Below, piece after piece: positions 32,827 through 40,500 of a stretch of 64,000 nucleotides of DNA. The stretch comes from Geomonas subterranea (lineage in GTDB: Bacteria; Desulfobacterota; Desulfuromonadia; Geobacterales; Geobacteraceae): the NCBI RefSeq assembly GCF_019063845.1, contig NZ_CP077683.1:2418001-2482000 (forward strand), in the 5' to 3' direction. The notes below the pieces were generated by a model, which saw only the letters and a list, made by a program, of their open reading frames with translations, ran no database searches and was not told the DNA's origin. Position 1 is the stretch's first letter. Every line of letters starts with the position of its first letter. The translations under genes and the position numbers were made by a program.

Positions 32827-33462
32827 TCAATCAAGGAGCAGCAAACCTTCCCTGAGTGCGTACTTGGTGAGGCTGGCGATGCTGGTGAGATTCAACTTTT
32901 TCATGAGGTGCATGCGGTGGGTTTCCACGGTCTTGGGACTGATCTGGAGCTGAGCGGCGATCTCCCGGGAAGTCTTCCCTTCGGCCATGAGCACCAGCAC
33001 CTCCTCCTCGCGGGAAGTGAGCGGCAGCCTCCCGGCCGCCGACTCGAGCTCGTGCTCCAGGACCCCCTGCAGGTGGGAGCTGAGATAGAAGCCGTTGTCA
33101 GAAACGATGCTGATGGCGTTGACGATCTCGTCCGCCGGGCAACATTTCACGAGAAAGCCCCTCGCCCCGGCATCCAGCGCCTGGCGCACCGAGCGCGCAT
33201 CGCCGTACATGGAGAGCATCAGAACCTTCATATCAGGGAATGCGCTCAGGATGCAGCGGCTCGCCTCGATCCCGTTGCCGTCGGGCATCACGAGATCCAT
33301 GAGCACGAGATCCGGCTGCAGTTCGTAGGCAAGACGCACGGCCTCCATCCCGCTGGCGGCCTGGGCCACGACTTCGAGTCCGGGGGATTTCTCAAGCAGC
33401 GCGATCAGGCATTCACGGATCAGCGTGTGGTCATCGGCAAGAAGGATTTTTGTAGTCCGCAT
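32827..33462 (-). CDS. NarL/LuxR-type response regulator
   Basis: 211 residues. Receiver domain (ILLADDHTLIRECL; phospho-acceptor in LVLMDLVMPDGNG) and a LuxR helix-turn-helix (LTSREEEVLVLMAEGKTSREIAAQLQIS region, with SPKTVETHRMHLMKKL). The Lys after the receiver beta-5 strand is present (FLVKCC). Related to the next response regulator (33586), suggesting duplication. The partner kinase may be the PAS kinase at 34236. Confidence 0.9.
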   Translation of the reverse strand: MRTTKILLADDHTLIRECLIALLEKSPGLEVVAQAASGMEAVRLAYELQPDLVLMDLVMPDGNGIEASRCILSAFPDMKVLMLSMYGDARSVRQALDAGARGFLVKCCPADEIVNAISIVSDNGFYLSSHLQGVLEHELESAAGRLPLTSREEEVLVLMAEGKTSREIAAQLQISPKTVETHRMHLMKKLNLTSIASLTKYALREGLLLLD

Positions 33463-33585
33463 CGGTCCCGGTAGTTGCTGCTTCGCGAGGGTTCAAGGTC
33501 GCAAATGAGAGGCAACTCTAACAAATAGAAACCGGTCCCGATATCAGGGTTTATATGAGACGAAACGGAGATTTTCCTTACCCGG

Positions 33586-34236
33586 TCAGTTGTCCAGGCT
33601 GGTGAACCCTTCCCGGATGGCGAACTTGGTAAGTTCGGCGACGGAGTGCAGCTTCAGCTTCTTCATGATCTGCTGGCGGTGGGTGTCCACGGTCTTCACG
33701 TTGATCTTGAGCAGGAACGCGATGTTCTTGGCGTTGTTCCCCTCGGCGATCAACTGCAGCACCTCCCTTTCCCGCGGGGTCAGCGCCGCCTCCCCCTGCT
33801 GGAGGGAATCCGGGATCCTCTTTATGTAGTCCTCGATGACCACGCCGATGATGCCGGAACAGACGTAAATCTCTCCCGCCGCCACGGCACGCACCGCGTG
33901 CACCAATTCGGCAGAGGTGCAGTCCTTGAGCAGGTAGCCGCGCGCCCCCGCCCTGAACGCCTGTGCCACGAAACGCTTGTCCTTGTACATGGAGAGGATC
34001 AATACCCGTGCCGACGGGCACTCCGTGCCGAGCCGCTGGGTCGCCTCGATGCCGTTCATGCCAGGCATGCTTGTGTCCATGAGAACCACGGCGGGGGACG
34101 CTTTCGCGGCCACCTCCACCGCCGATCTGCCGTTGTCGGCATCGGCGACGACCATGATGTCGGGAAACTTTTCCAGCAGGATCCGGATCCCCTCCCTGAC
34201 TATGCTGTGATCATCGACAATCATCACGCGTATCAT
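33586..34236 (-). CDS. NarL/LuxR-type response regulator
   Basis: 216 residues. Receiver with VMIVDDHSIVREGIRILLEK and phospho-acceptor in VVLMDTSMPGMNG; output helix-turn-helix with LTPREREVLQLIAEGNNAKNI and VKTVDTHRQQIMKKLK. ATG 34236 overlaps the kinase stop (TGATG); a GTG one codon earlier also has the GGGAG site. Close coupling to the kinase makes this its most likely partner. Confidence 0.92.
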   Translation of the reverse strand: MIRVMIVDDHSIVREGIRILLEKFPDIMVVADADNGRSAVEVAAKASPAVVLMDTSMPGMNGIEATQRLGTECPSARVLILSMYKDKRFVAQAFRAGARGYLLKDCTSAELVHAVRAVAAGEIYVCSGIIGVVIEDYIKRIPDSLQQGEAALTPREREVLQLIAEGNNAKNIAFLLKINVKTVDTHRQQIMKKLKLHSVAELTKFAIREGFTSLDN

Positions 34237-35327
34237 CACAAACTCCCTATTAGGTACTCATCCGCTTCGGCGAAAGGGACGCGGACCGTCACCTCGGTAC
34301 CGCCGGGTCCTGAGGCCAGCTCCAGCTGGCCGCCAAGATGCTGCACCCTTTGCCGGATGTTGAAGAGACCGAACCCGGACATGGCCCGGTCCCCCTCGAC
34401 CTGCGCCGGAAACCCCTTGCCGTCGTCGGAGACCTTCAGCTCGAGCCGCTGTCCCCGCTGACTGATGGTGATGGATACGCTTTTGGCCTGGGCGTGCTTG
34501 ACCACATTCACCAGAAGCTCGCGCGCCACGTGGTAGAGGGCCGCCCCCAACTCCTCGTCCGGTTTGGACCGCAGGTCGCTGTCGAAGCTCACCCGCAACT
34601 TGTGCTTTGCCTGGAACTGCTCCGCCAGCCAGTCCAGCGCCGCCTCCAGGCCGACCTCGTAGAGCAGCGGGGGGCTGATCTGGAAGGTGAGGGTGCGAAC
34701 TTCCTGGATGGTCCGCTCCAGCAGAAGCTCCAGTTCCCTGACCATCCGGGTCGCGGCGGCAGGGAGCTTGAAATCCTCCCGGCAATCGGTCAGCTTCAAC
34801 TTCGCCAGGGCCAGGTTCTGCCCGATCTCGTCGTGCAGTTCGGCGGCTATGCGGCGCCGCTCCTTTTCCTCCGCCAGCGACAGCTCGATCGCCAGTGCCC
34901 TCAGTTGCTCCTGGTTGGCGAGCAGCAACTCCTGCGCCTGCACCTGCTCCGTGATGTCGCGGGAGATGCTGAAGATGCCGCTTACCCTGCCGCTGTCATC
35001 GAAGAGGGGGCCTTTGGTGGAGAGGAACACGCACGGTCTCCCCTGCCGGTCAACGACCCGCTCCTGCAGTGTCGAGCTGGCGGCAGAAACCAGCACCTGG
35101 TGGTCGTTTTCGCGCAGCACCTGCACTATTTCGTCCGGGAAGAGGTCACTGTCGTCCAGCCCCAGGATCTCCTCCGCAGGCTTGCCGTACCACTTGGCCG
35201 CCTCCCGGTTGATGAGGAGGTAGCGCCCCTCGAGGTCCTTGGCGTAGATGAGGTCCGGGGTCCCGTTCACCACTGCATCCAGCAGTTCCTGGGTTTTCTC
35301 CGGCTCGTCCTTTAACGGATGGGACAT
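34236..35327 (-). CDS. PAS domain sensor histidine kinase of the NarX/DegS (HisKA_3) type
   Basis: 363 residues, soluble. PAS domain at ~15-130 (VVNGTPDLIYAKDLEGRY, FSISRDITEQV), then HisKA_3 with phospho-His in RRRIAAELHDEIGQNLALAK, and a C-terminal HATPase_c (ELLVNVVKHAQAKS, VSDDGKGFP, GFGLFNIRQRV). NarX-type kinases usually pair with NarL-type regulators, and two follow immediately. Its start lies 2 bases past the stop of the DUF2520 gene. Confidence 0.92.
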   Translation of the reverse strand: MSHPLKDEPEKTQELLDAVVNGTPDLIYAKDLEGRYLLINREAAKWYGKPAEEILGLDDSDLFPDEIVQVLRENDHQVLVSAASSTLQERVVDRQGRPCVFLSTKGPLFDDSGRVSGIFSISRDITEQVQAQELLLANQEQLRALAIELSLAEEKERRRIAAELHDEIGQNLALAKLKLTDCREDFKLPAAATRMVRELELLLERTIQEVRTLTFQISPPLLYEVGLEAALDWLAEQFQAKHKLRVSFDSDLRSKPDEELGAALYHVARELLVNVVKHAQAKSVSITISQRGQRLELKVSDDGKGFPAQVEGDRAMSGFGLFNIRQRVQHLGGQLELASGPGGTEVTVRVPFAEADEYLIGSL

Positions 35328-35329
35328 GG

Positions 35330-36220
35330 TTACGGCGCTCCCGGGGTTCCTGGTGTCAAAAGGCGTTCGATCGCCGCGAGCCCCGGCTCCTGCGCCTGCC
35401 CCCGCTCGCGGGACAGTTTGAGCGCCACTCCGCCCAGGGCCCGGTAGATGCGCGCCAGTTCTTCATCGAAGTCGTCCAGCGCCTCCAGTTGACGGGCCAC
35501 CACCCCGGCGTCGCCGCGGGCGATGGGGCCGGTCAGGGCCTGGGCGGTCCCGACGCGAAAGACGTTGTCGACCGTGCCGCGCACCAGCGGCTCCATGACC
35601 TGCAGCGCGGTCTCCCGGGGCACCCCCCCCTTTTGGTAGGCCCTGAGCCCCGCCTCCATCAGCGCGGTGAGGTAATTGCAGACCAGCACGGAACCGGTGT
35701 GATACAGGGTCTTGAAGCGGGGATCCAGGGTGAAGATCTTCCCGCCGATGGCGCCGAACAGTTCTCCCAGGAGTTCCCGCGCCTGCGGGTCTCCCTCGAT
35801 GCCGCACCAGGTCCCCGCGAAATCGCCTACGCACACGGCGGGGTCGGCGAAGCTTTTAACGGGATGGACGCTTGCCACCTGCGCCCCCAGGGCCGCGGCG
35901 GGAGAGAGCACCTCGCTCCCCAAAGCCCCGCTGAAGTGGCACACCGTCGTGTTCCGGTCCAGGAGGCCGGCGCGGCCAACCAGCCCCTCCACGCAGGCGG
36001 CGATGGCGTCATCGGAACTGGCCACCAGGTAGAGGTCGGCGCGCTGGAGCTCCCCGAAACCGGCGAGGGGGCGCCCCGCCCCGATGAAGCCGGCCGCGGC
36101 CTGCGCGCTGGCGATCGAGCGGGTCAATACGTCCCTGAGCTCGATGGTGCCCGAGCGGTGCAGCAGGCGCCCCACGGTCTTCCCTACGGCGCCACACCCA
36201 ATAATGCTGAAGGTTTTCAT
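35330..36220 (-). CDS. Rossmann-like and DUF2520 domain protein
   Basis: 296 residues. N-terminal Rossmann domain (FSIIGCGAVGKTVGRLL) followed by a 6-phosphogluconate-dehydrogenase-like helical domain of the DUF2520 type (SVHPVKSF, HTGSVLVCNYLTALMEAG). Members are putative NAD(P)-dependent oxidoreductases with no assigned substrate. ATG 36220 has the GGGAGAGG site; a GTG one codon earlier is possible. Directly upstream of the kinase gene, probably co-transcribed. Confidence 0.85.
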   Translation of the reverse strand: MKTFSIIGCGAVGKTVGRLLHRSGTIELRDVLTRSIASAQAAAGFIGAGRPLAGFGELQRADLYLVASSDDAIAACVEGLVGRAGLLDRNTTVCHFSGALGSEVLSPAAALGAQVASVHPVKSFADPAVCVGDFAGTWCGIEGDPQARELLGELFGAIGGKIFTLDPRFKTLYHTGSVLVCNYLTALMEAGLRAYQKGGVPRETALQVMEPLVRGTVDNVFRVGTAQALTGPIARGDAGVVARQLEALDDFDEELARIYRALGGVALKLSRERGQAQEPGLAAIERLLTPGTPGAP

Positions 36221-36334
36221 CACCTCTCCCCCCTGGTCAGGACAACCTGCTCAGGGTAGCTAAATCAAACGGGGGTGTCAACGGTACCAGCGCAGGGGGA
36301 TGATGAGTTGCGAAAAGGATGAGAAAAGAGACGC

Positions 36335-36372
36335 ATAAAAAGAAGATCCCCCTCCGTGGCGGAGGGGGATCT
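36335..36372 (-). terminator. intrinsic terminator of the zinc-ribbon gene
   Basis: Twelve-base arms AGATCCCCCTCC and GGAGGGGGATCT around GTGGC; on the minus strand followed by TTCTTTTTAT. Confidence 0.8.
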
Positions 36373-36396
36373 GGTGGCAGGAGCAGGCGACGGGGG

Positions 36397-36621
36397 TCAG
36401 GACTTGCCGTCCATGCTCAGGCTGTAATCGTCCCCTTCGACACACTCGCTCGATGCCTGCAGGAACGATTCCGCCTGCGGGTCCCTGACGATCTCGATCA
36501 CGCCGTGGTTCGCGGACCAGATCGTGCCGCAGACGCTGCACTCCGTGATCCCCTCTTTGAATCCCTCCGAATGCAGATTGGTATCGACCTGCGCATGGTT
36601 CTTACATACCGGGCATTTCAT
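36397..36621 (-). CDS. small zinc-ribbon protein
   Basis: 74 residues from MKCPVCKNHAQ, with GGAGGAG upstream. Two CxxC pairs, CPVC at residues 3-6 and CSVC near residue 28, indicate one zinc site; a further Cys lies near residue 60. The C-terminal third is acidic. No function known. A terminator follows. The upstream open frame to 36765 is arginine-rich and not believable. Confidence 0.75.
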   Translation of the reverse strand: MKCPVCKNHAQVDTNLHSEGFKEGITECSVCGTIWSANHGVIEIVRDPQAESFLQASSECVEGDDYSLSMDGKS

Positions 36622-36810
36622 GGCTCTCCTCCTCCCGCGGCTACTGCGGTCGCTGACCTCATGAGAATGAGTATGCCGGGATTTCCCGGCGTCGCAAGTG
36701 GCAATTGTGCCGGCGCCCGCGTCCGGGCCTCGCCCGGCCCCGCGACCAGGCAGGACCGGTGCCATCCCGATGCCGGTAATGAGCCACCCATCCGCGGTCG
36801 CCCCCTTACG

Positions 36811-37083
36811 CTACTGCGCGGTCGCCCCGGCTGCCCCTTTCTTGGGACGGGCCGTTTTGGGACGAGGAGCCTTCCCACGCCCCTTCGGCGGCGCCTTCAC
36901 CGGAGGGTGATAACCGGCGGGGTCCGCGGGGTGGAGGTCGCCGAAGTGGGAGGAGATGATCTTCCTGACCATGCCATCGCTGAAACGGATGGTGGCCCTG
37001 ATGTCATTCACCTCGACCACCTTGCCGATACCCCATTGCTGCGCCATTGCGTGACTCACCACGCTGCCGCGTTTGACGATCAT
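36811..37083 (-). CDS. DUF3553 family protein with basic tail
   Basis: 90 residues. The first 50 (KRGSVVSHAMAQQWGIGKVV, then ATIRFSDGMVRKI) match the short SH3-like DUF3553 module, also seen at the end of some UvrD helicases. The rest is a Pro/Lys/Arg/Ala-rich tail (VKAPPKGRGKAPRPKTARPK), suggesting nucleic-acid binding. Function unknown. Confidence 0.75.
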   Translation of the reverse strand: MIVKRGSVVSHAMAQQWGIGKVVEVNDIRATIRFSDGMVRKIISSHFGDLHPADPAGYHPPVKAPPKGRGKAPRPKTARPKKGAAGATAQ

Positions 37084-37321
37084 CTTTTTATCCTCGCTGG
37101 TGACGTATTTCGGTCCAGGGCGGACGCGCCGATTCGCTCCACCGGGAAGGTCGAGAGCGACGGCTGCTTACGTGGATCGATAGTTGGAAAGACAGATGAA
37201 GCGATAAAGAGATGTGACGACTGCCGCTGCAGGGAACGGTGTCCTGGGAACCGGGCACCTTCAGAATATACACCGCAAACGGGAAATGGACAGCGGGAGA
37301 GGAATATTTCCGGCAGGGGCG

Positions 37322-38200
37322 CTACGGCCGCGGTGCCCCCGGCAGGGGCGGATTGGCGACGGCCGGGGGTGCGACGGTGACCTCCGCAGCCGGCTTCAGC
37401 TGATCGGGCGGCACCTGCGGCTCGCCCATGATGATGACCGCCGGCCCGCGCAGCTTCTGCAAGGTGCCGGTATCGCGGAAACCGACCGCCCAGCGGTAGA
37501 GCGTCCTCGCGTCCATGAGCACGGGCTTGGCGGGCTCGCCGTAGTAGGCCAGTTGCATTTCCTCGTCGGTGAGCCCGATACAGCCGTGGGAGGCGGGATA
37601 CCCGGGGAGGTCGCGGCCGTGGATCCAGTAGGAGGTCCAGCCGTCATCCCTTTTGTCCACGTGGAAGCGCAGACCGTAGTGCATCGGGTACGGCCGGTCG
37701 GTCCCCTCCACCGGGTAGAGGCTGGACTCGTGCCGCGGGTCGACGGTATCGACCCGGTAGGTGCCGTTTTTGAGGCGGAATTCCTCCACCCCCACCGCGA
37801 CCGGAGCGGAAAAGACCAGGACGCCGAATTCATACGCGCCGAGGAACATCTCGTTCTGGTCGATGAGGATCAGCTGCGGCTCCTTCTCCGCGTCGTAGTA
37901 GAGGGGGGGCATGGGGTTGAACTCCTTGATGTCCTCCATGTGCCTGGGAACCTTCACCGACATTCCGGCTATGAAGTGACGGCGGTCCATGCGGTTGAAA
38001 CGCAGGCCGTCCTGCCACTGCTTGCCGAATATCTTATAGGGTGTGTCTTTGCTGGTGACTTTGACACAGTCCCACTCATAGAGGTAATCGGTGGGATAGT
38101 GGATTTCACATAAGGATCGTATTTTGTCGGCTGCAGAACAAGGAAGGCTGGTGACAGCAAGGAGAACCAGGATGAACACAGTGTGCAGCAGGGCTTTCAT
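37322..38200 (-). CDS. L,D-transpeptidase (YkuD domain)
   Basis: 292 residues with an N-terminal signal peptide (cleavage around SLPCSAADK). The YkuD catalytic signature is clear: WIHGRDLPGYPASHGCIGLTDEE with the active Cys in SHGC. Upstream blocks EPQLILIDQNEMFLGAYEFG and FPVAVG-like FSAPVAVGVEEF belong to the same fold. A Pro-rich tail closes the protein. It would make 3-3 cross-links or attach proteins to peptidoglycan in the periplasm. A single gene in its direction here. Confidence 0.9.
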   Translation of the reverse strand: MKALLHTVFILVLLAVTSLPCSAADKIRSLCEIHYPTDYLYEWDCVKVTSKDTPYKIFGKQWQDGLRFNRMDRRHFIAGMSVKVPRHMEDIKEFNPMPPLYYDAEKEPQLILIDQNEMFLGAYEFGVLVFSAPVAVGVEEFRLKNGTYRVDTVDPRHESSLYPVEGTDRPYPMHYGLRFHVDKRDDGWTSYWIHGRDLPGYPASHGCIGLTDEEMQLAYYGEPAKPVLMDARTLYRWAVGFRDTGTLQKLRGPAVIIMGEPQVPPDQLKPAAEVTVAPPAVANPPLPGAPRP

Positions 38201-38320
38201 TGTGCGCCTCTTCCTGAGCCAGTGAAGCGGCTGGCAGCCGGCTGTGAGACGACTTTATTGTATCAAACCACCTCATGAAAGTAAAAGACGGCGTCAGAAA
38301 GAGCGGGAGCCGGTGTCAAA

Positions 38321-38355
38321 CCAAAAGCCCCGCGGCCTGGGCGCGGGGCTTTTGG
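38321..38355. terminator. bidirectional intrinsic terminator
   Basis: Fourteen-base perfect arms CCAAAAGCCCCGCG and CGCGGGGCTTTTGG with a seven-base loop and T-runs on both strands. It ends the minus-strand gene at 38380. Confidence 0.85.
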
Positions 38356-38379
38356 TGCTTACAAGGCGGCAGCTGCTCG

Positions 38380-39021
38380 TCATACCGTCGAGCGCAGCAG
38401 GCGGTTCACCTCGCCCCACCCGCCGTTCGCGCCGGTCGCTGCCATGAATTCCTTCACCATCGGCTTCATCTCCTTCGCGATCCTGCTGACCTCGTCGTTA
38501 AGGCGGAAGACCCCTTTTCCGGTCACCGCCTGGCTGTCCGCGCCGGCCGACAGGGAGAAACTGAAGCTCCTGCTGGTCAGTTCCGCCGCGTTACCCTGGT
38601 AACTGAGGGAAAGGCCGCCGGTACCGGCCTGGAAGGTGGCGGAGTGCTGTTGTACCGAGACATGGTCGTATTGAAGCTGGAGGCCGAAGCTCACCTCTTT
38701 GCCGTCCCTGGTGGCAATGGTCCCGCTAAACGACAGCGAAGCCGACTCGGCGGCAATGTCCGTTTCCTGGTAGCTCAGTTGCTCCACCGTGCTGCCGGTG
38801 ACCTGGTTCAAAAGATCACCGAGCATCAGCAAGGTGCCGTCCGAGGCGGCAGCGGAGCCGTCCGCCGCCTTGCGGGACGATGCCAGCGCCTCGTCCGAAA
38901 CCTGCACCTGATCTTTACCTGCCGGAACCTGTGTCGTCTTGGCTGAAGCAGAGGCGCTTGCCGGAAGCGTCTGGGTGGCAAGGGGAAGTGCCGTCGCATT
39001 GCGTGCAGTCGAAATTTCCAT
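38380..39021 (-). CDS. hypothetical protein
   Basis: 213 residues, family not recognised. The first ~45 residues are Ala/Thr/Ser-rich and disordered, ending in KDQVQVSDEAL, which recalls flagellar or secreted-regulator N-termini with a VxxSxxA pattern, but this is weak. Residues ~90-165 are beta-rich (SLSFSGTIATRDGKEVSFG, LSLSYQGNAAELTSRSFSF) and the end is helical (VSRIAKEMKPMVKEFM). No signal peptide. Confidence 0.7.
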   Translation of the reverse strand: MEISTARNATALPLATQTLPASASASAKTTQVPAGKDQVQVSDEALASSRKAADGSAAASDGTLLMLGDLLNQVTGSTVEQLSYQETDIAAESASLSFSGTIATRDGKEVSFGLQLQYDHVSVQQHSATFQAGTGGLSLSYQGNAAELTSRSFSFSLSAGADSQAVTGKGVFRLNDEVSRIAKEMKPMVKEFMAATGANGGWGEVNRLLRSTV

Positions 39022-39140
39022 ACCCTACCTCCTTACGGTTTTGCGGCCAATACGGTGCGTATCGGAAAAAACCGGCCCGGCTTGAATATTTTCATCACGC
39101 CGGGGAGCCGCGGGATGCGGTCGTACAGATGAAGCGCTCT

Positions 39141-39265
39141 ATCCCCCTCCCCTTCTCCCTTGGGGAGAAGGTGCCCGACGGGCGTATGAGGGCGTCCCTA
39201 GCAGGGGCCGCAATGCGCAACGCTGCGCCCTCACCCCCGCCCCCTCTCCCTGGGGGCGAGGGGAG
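39141..39265. repeat. pair of REP-like GC palindromes
   Basis: One member pairs CCTTCTCCC with GGGGAGAAGG and carries the GTGCCCGACGGGCGTATGAG tail (39141-39194); the other is inverted (CCCTCACCCCCGCCCCCTCT, 39228-39265). Confidence 0.55.
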
Positions 39266-39301
39266 AAATTGCACAGAAGGGTATCCCGTGGATCCAACAA
39301 G

Positions 39302-39333
39302 AAAGCCCCGCCGGCCGATGGCAGCGGGGCTTT
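39302..39333 (-). terminator. terminator of cysM
   Basis: Ten-base arms AAAGCCCCGC and GCGGGGCTTT around a twelve-base loop; T-rich sequence follows on both strands. Confidence 0.7.
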
Positions 39334-39360
39334 GTCGTTTTCATCTGCGTGCTGTCCAAG

Positions 39361-40278
39361 CTACGGCGGGCACTGCGCGCACATCGATTTGAAGAGGTTG
39401 GTGCTCAAGTAGCGGTCGCCGCGGTCGGGGAGAATCACCACGATGGTGCCCGATTCCAGTTCCTTCGCCAGCCTGAGCGCACCGAAAACGGCGGCCCCTC
39501 CGGACATGCCGCAGAAGATGCCGTGCTGCGCCGCGAGGAGCCTCGCGGTCTCGAAGGCGTCGTCATCCTCCACCACGAGCTTTCGATGGTAGGCGCTTGC
39601 GTCGTAAATGGGGGGGACGATGGCCTCCTGCATGTTCTTGAGCCCCTGGATCTTGTGCCCGAGCACCGGTTCGACGCCCACCACCTGGACCTGCGGCGCC
39701 GTCTCGCGGAAATACCGGGACAGCCCCATGAGGGTTCCTCCGGTTCCCATCCCCGCGACCATGTGGGTGACGCGGCCGTCGGTCTGGCGCCAGATCTCGG
39801 GCCCCGTGGTCTCGTAGTGGGCGAGGACGTTGTTGGGGTTCGCGTACTGGTTGGGCATGTAGTACTTCCCGGGATGCTCCTCGAAGATCTTGTGGGCCAG
39901 CCGGATGGCGCCGTCGGTCGCCTCGCAGCCGGGGGAAAGGACGATCTCGGCGCCGTAGGCCTCCAGCACGCTGCGGCGCTCCATGCTGACGCAGGCAGGC
40001 ATCACCAGCTTGATGCGGTAGCCTCGCGCCGCGGCGATCATGGCCAGGGCGATCCCGGTGTTGCCGGAGGTCGGCTCCAGGATCACCTTGTCCACGGTCA
40101 GCTCCCCGCTTTTCTCGGCAGCCAGGATCATGTGGCGGGCCGGGCGGTCCTTGACCGAGCCGCCGGGGTTGCTCCCCTCCAGCTTGGCCATGATCCGCAC
40201 CGAGGGATTGTCACAAAGTGAGTCGATCTCGATCAGCGGCGTGGAGCCGATGGAATTTATCAAGCTTTGCCCTTTCAA
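39361..40278 (-). CDS. cysM: cysteine synthase (CysM/CysK family)
   Basis: PLP enzyme that makes cysteine from O-acetylserine and sulfide or thiosulfate. EGSNPGGSVKDRPA holds the PLP-lysine, PTSGNTGIALAM binds substrate, GTGGTLMG holds the phosphate and SGGAAV the ring nitrogen serine. Sequence style is CysM-like, but CysK cannot be excluded. No ATG fits: the open frame begins with TTG at 40296; the TTG at 40278 has GAGG seven bases upstream and gives 305 residues. Confidence 0.9.
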   Translation of the reverse strand: MKGQSLINSIGSTPLIEIDSLCDNPSVRIMAKLEGSNPGGSVKDRPARHMILAAEKSGELTVDKVILEPTSGNTGIALAMIAAARGYRIKLVMPACVSMERRSVLEAYGAEIVLSPGCEATDGAIRLAHKIFEEHPGKYYMPNQYANPNNVLAHYETTGPEIWRQTDGRVTHMVAGMGTGGTLMGLSRYFRETAPQVQVVGVEPVLGHKIQGLKNMQEAIVPPIYDASAYHRKLVVEDDDAFETARLLAAQHGIFCGMSGGAAVFGALRLAKELESGTIVVILPDRGDRYLSTNLFKSMCAQCPP

Positions 40279-40336
40279 TGTGCGCCTCGCTTTCAATCAA
40301 GGTATCGAACTATACCGGTTTGCCGGACAGCTCGGG

Positions 40337-40345
40337 AGCATAGCA
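40337..40345 (-). promoter_or_regulatory. extended -10 promoter of cysM
   Basis: On the minus strand TGCTATGCT, with a weak -35 TTGTTC 18 bases upstream of TATGCT. About 60 bases before the chosen start. Confidence 0.45.
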
Positions 40346-40433
40346 CGTCAGCTCCGCATTGAACAAACAATAATTTCACCGTCTTCATCCTGTGCCGGCC
40401 CGGGGTGAGGCCGGATCATGCAACACTTTTTAA

Positions 40434-40462
40434 TTTACATGGTCTCAACATTGCCATATATT
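40434..40462 (+). promoter_or_regulatory. sigma-70-like promoter, member 1 of a set of three
   Basis: TTTACA, 17-base spacer, TATATT, preceded by TTTTTAA. The same layout recurs at 43236 and 44910. Confidence 0.65.
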
Positions 40463-40500
40463 CCGCAGCGCAGTCACGCCGTCACCGATCCGGAGGAATG

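Larger units (their letters stand above)
39022..39360. other. 339-base gap with repeats and a terminator
   Basis: Holds two REP-like palindromes (about 39141-39194 and 39228-39265) and the terminator of cysM. The promoter of the gene ending at 38380 must lie on the minus strand near 39022-39100; no clear boxes seen. Confidence 0.5.
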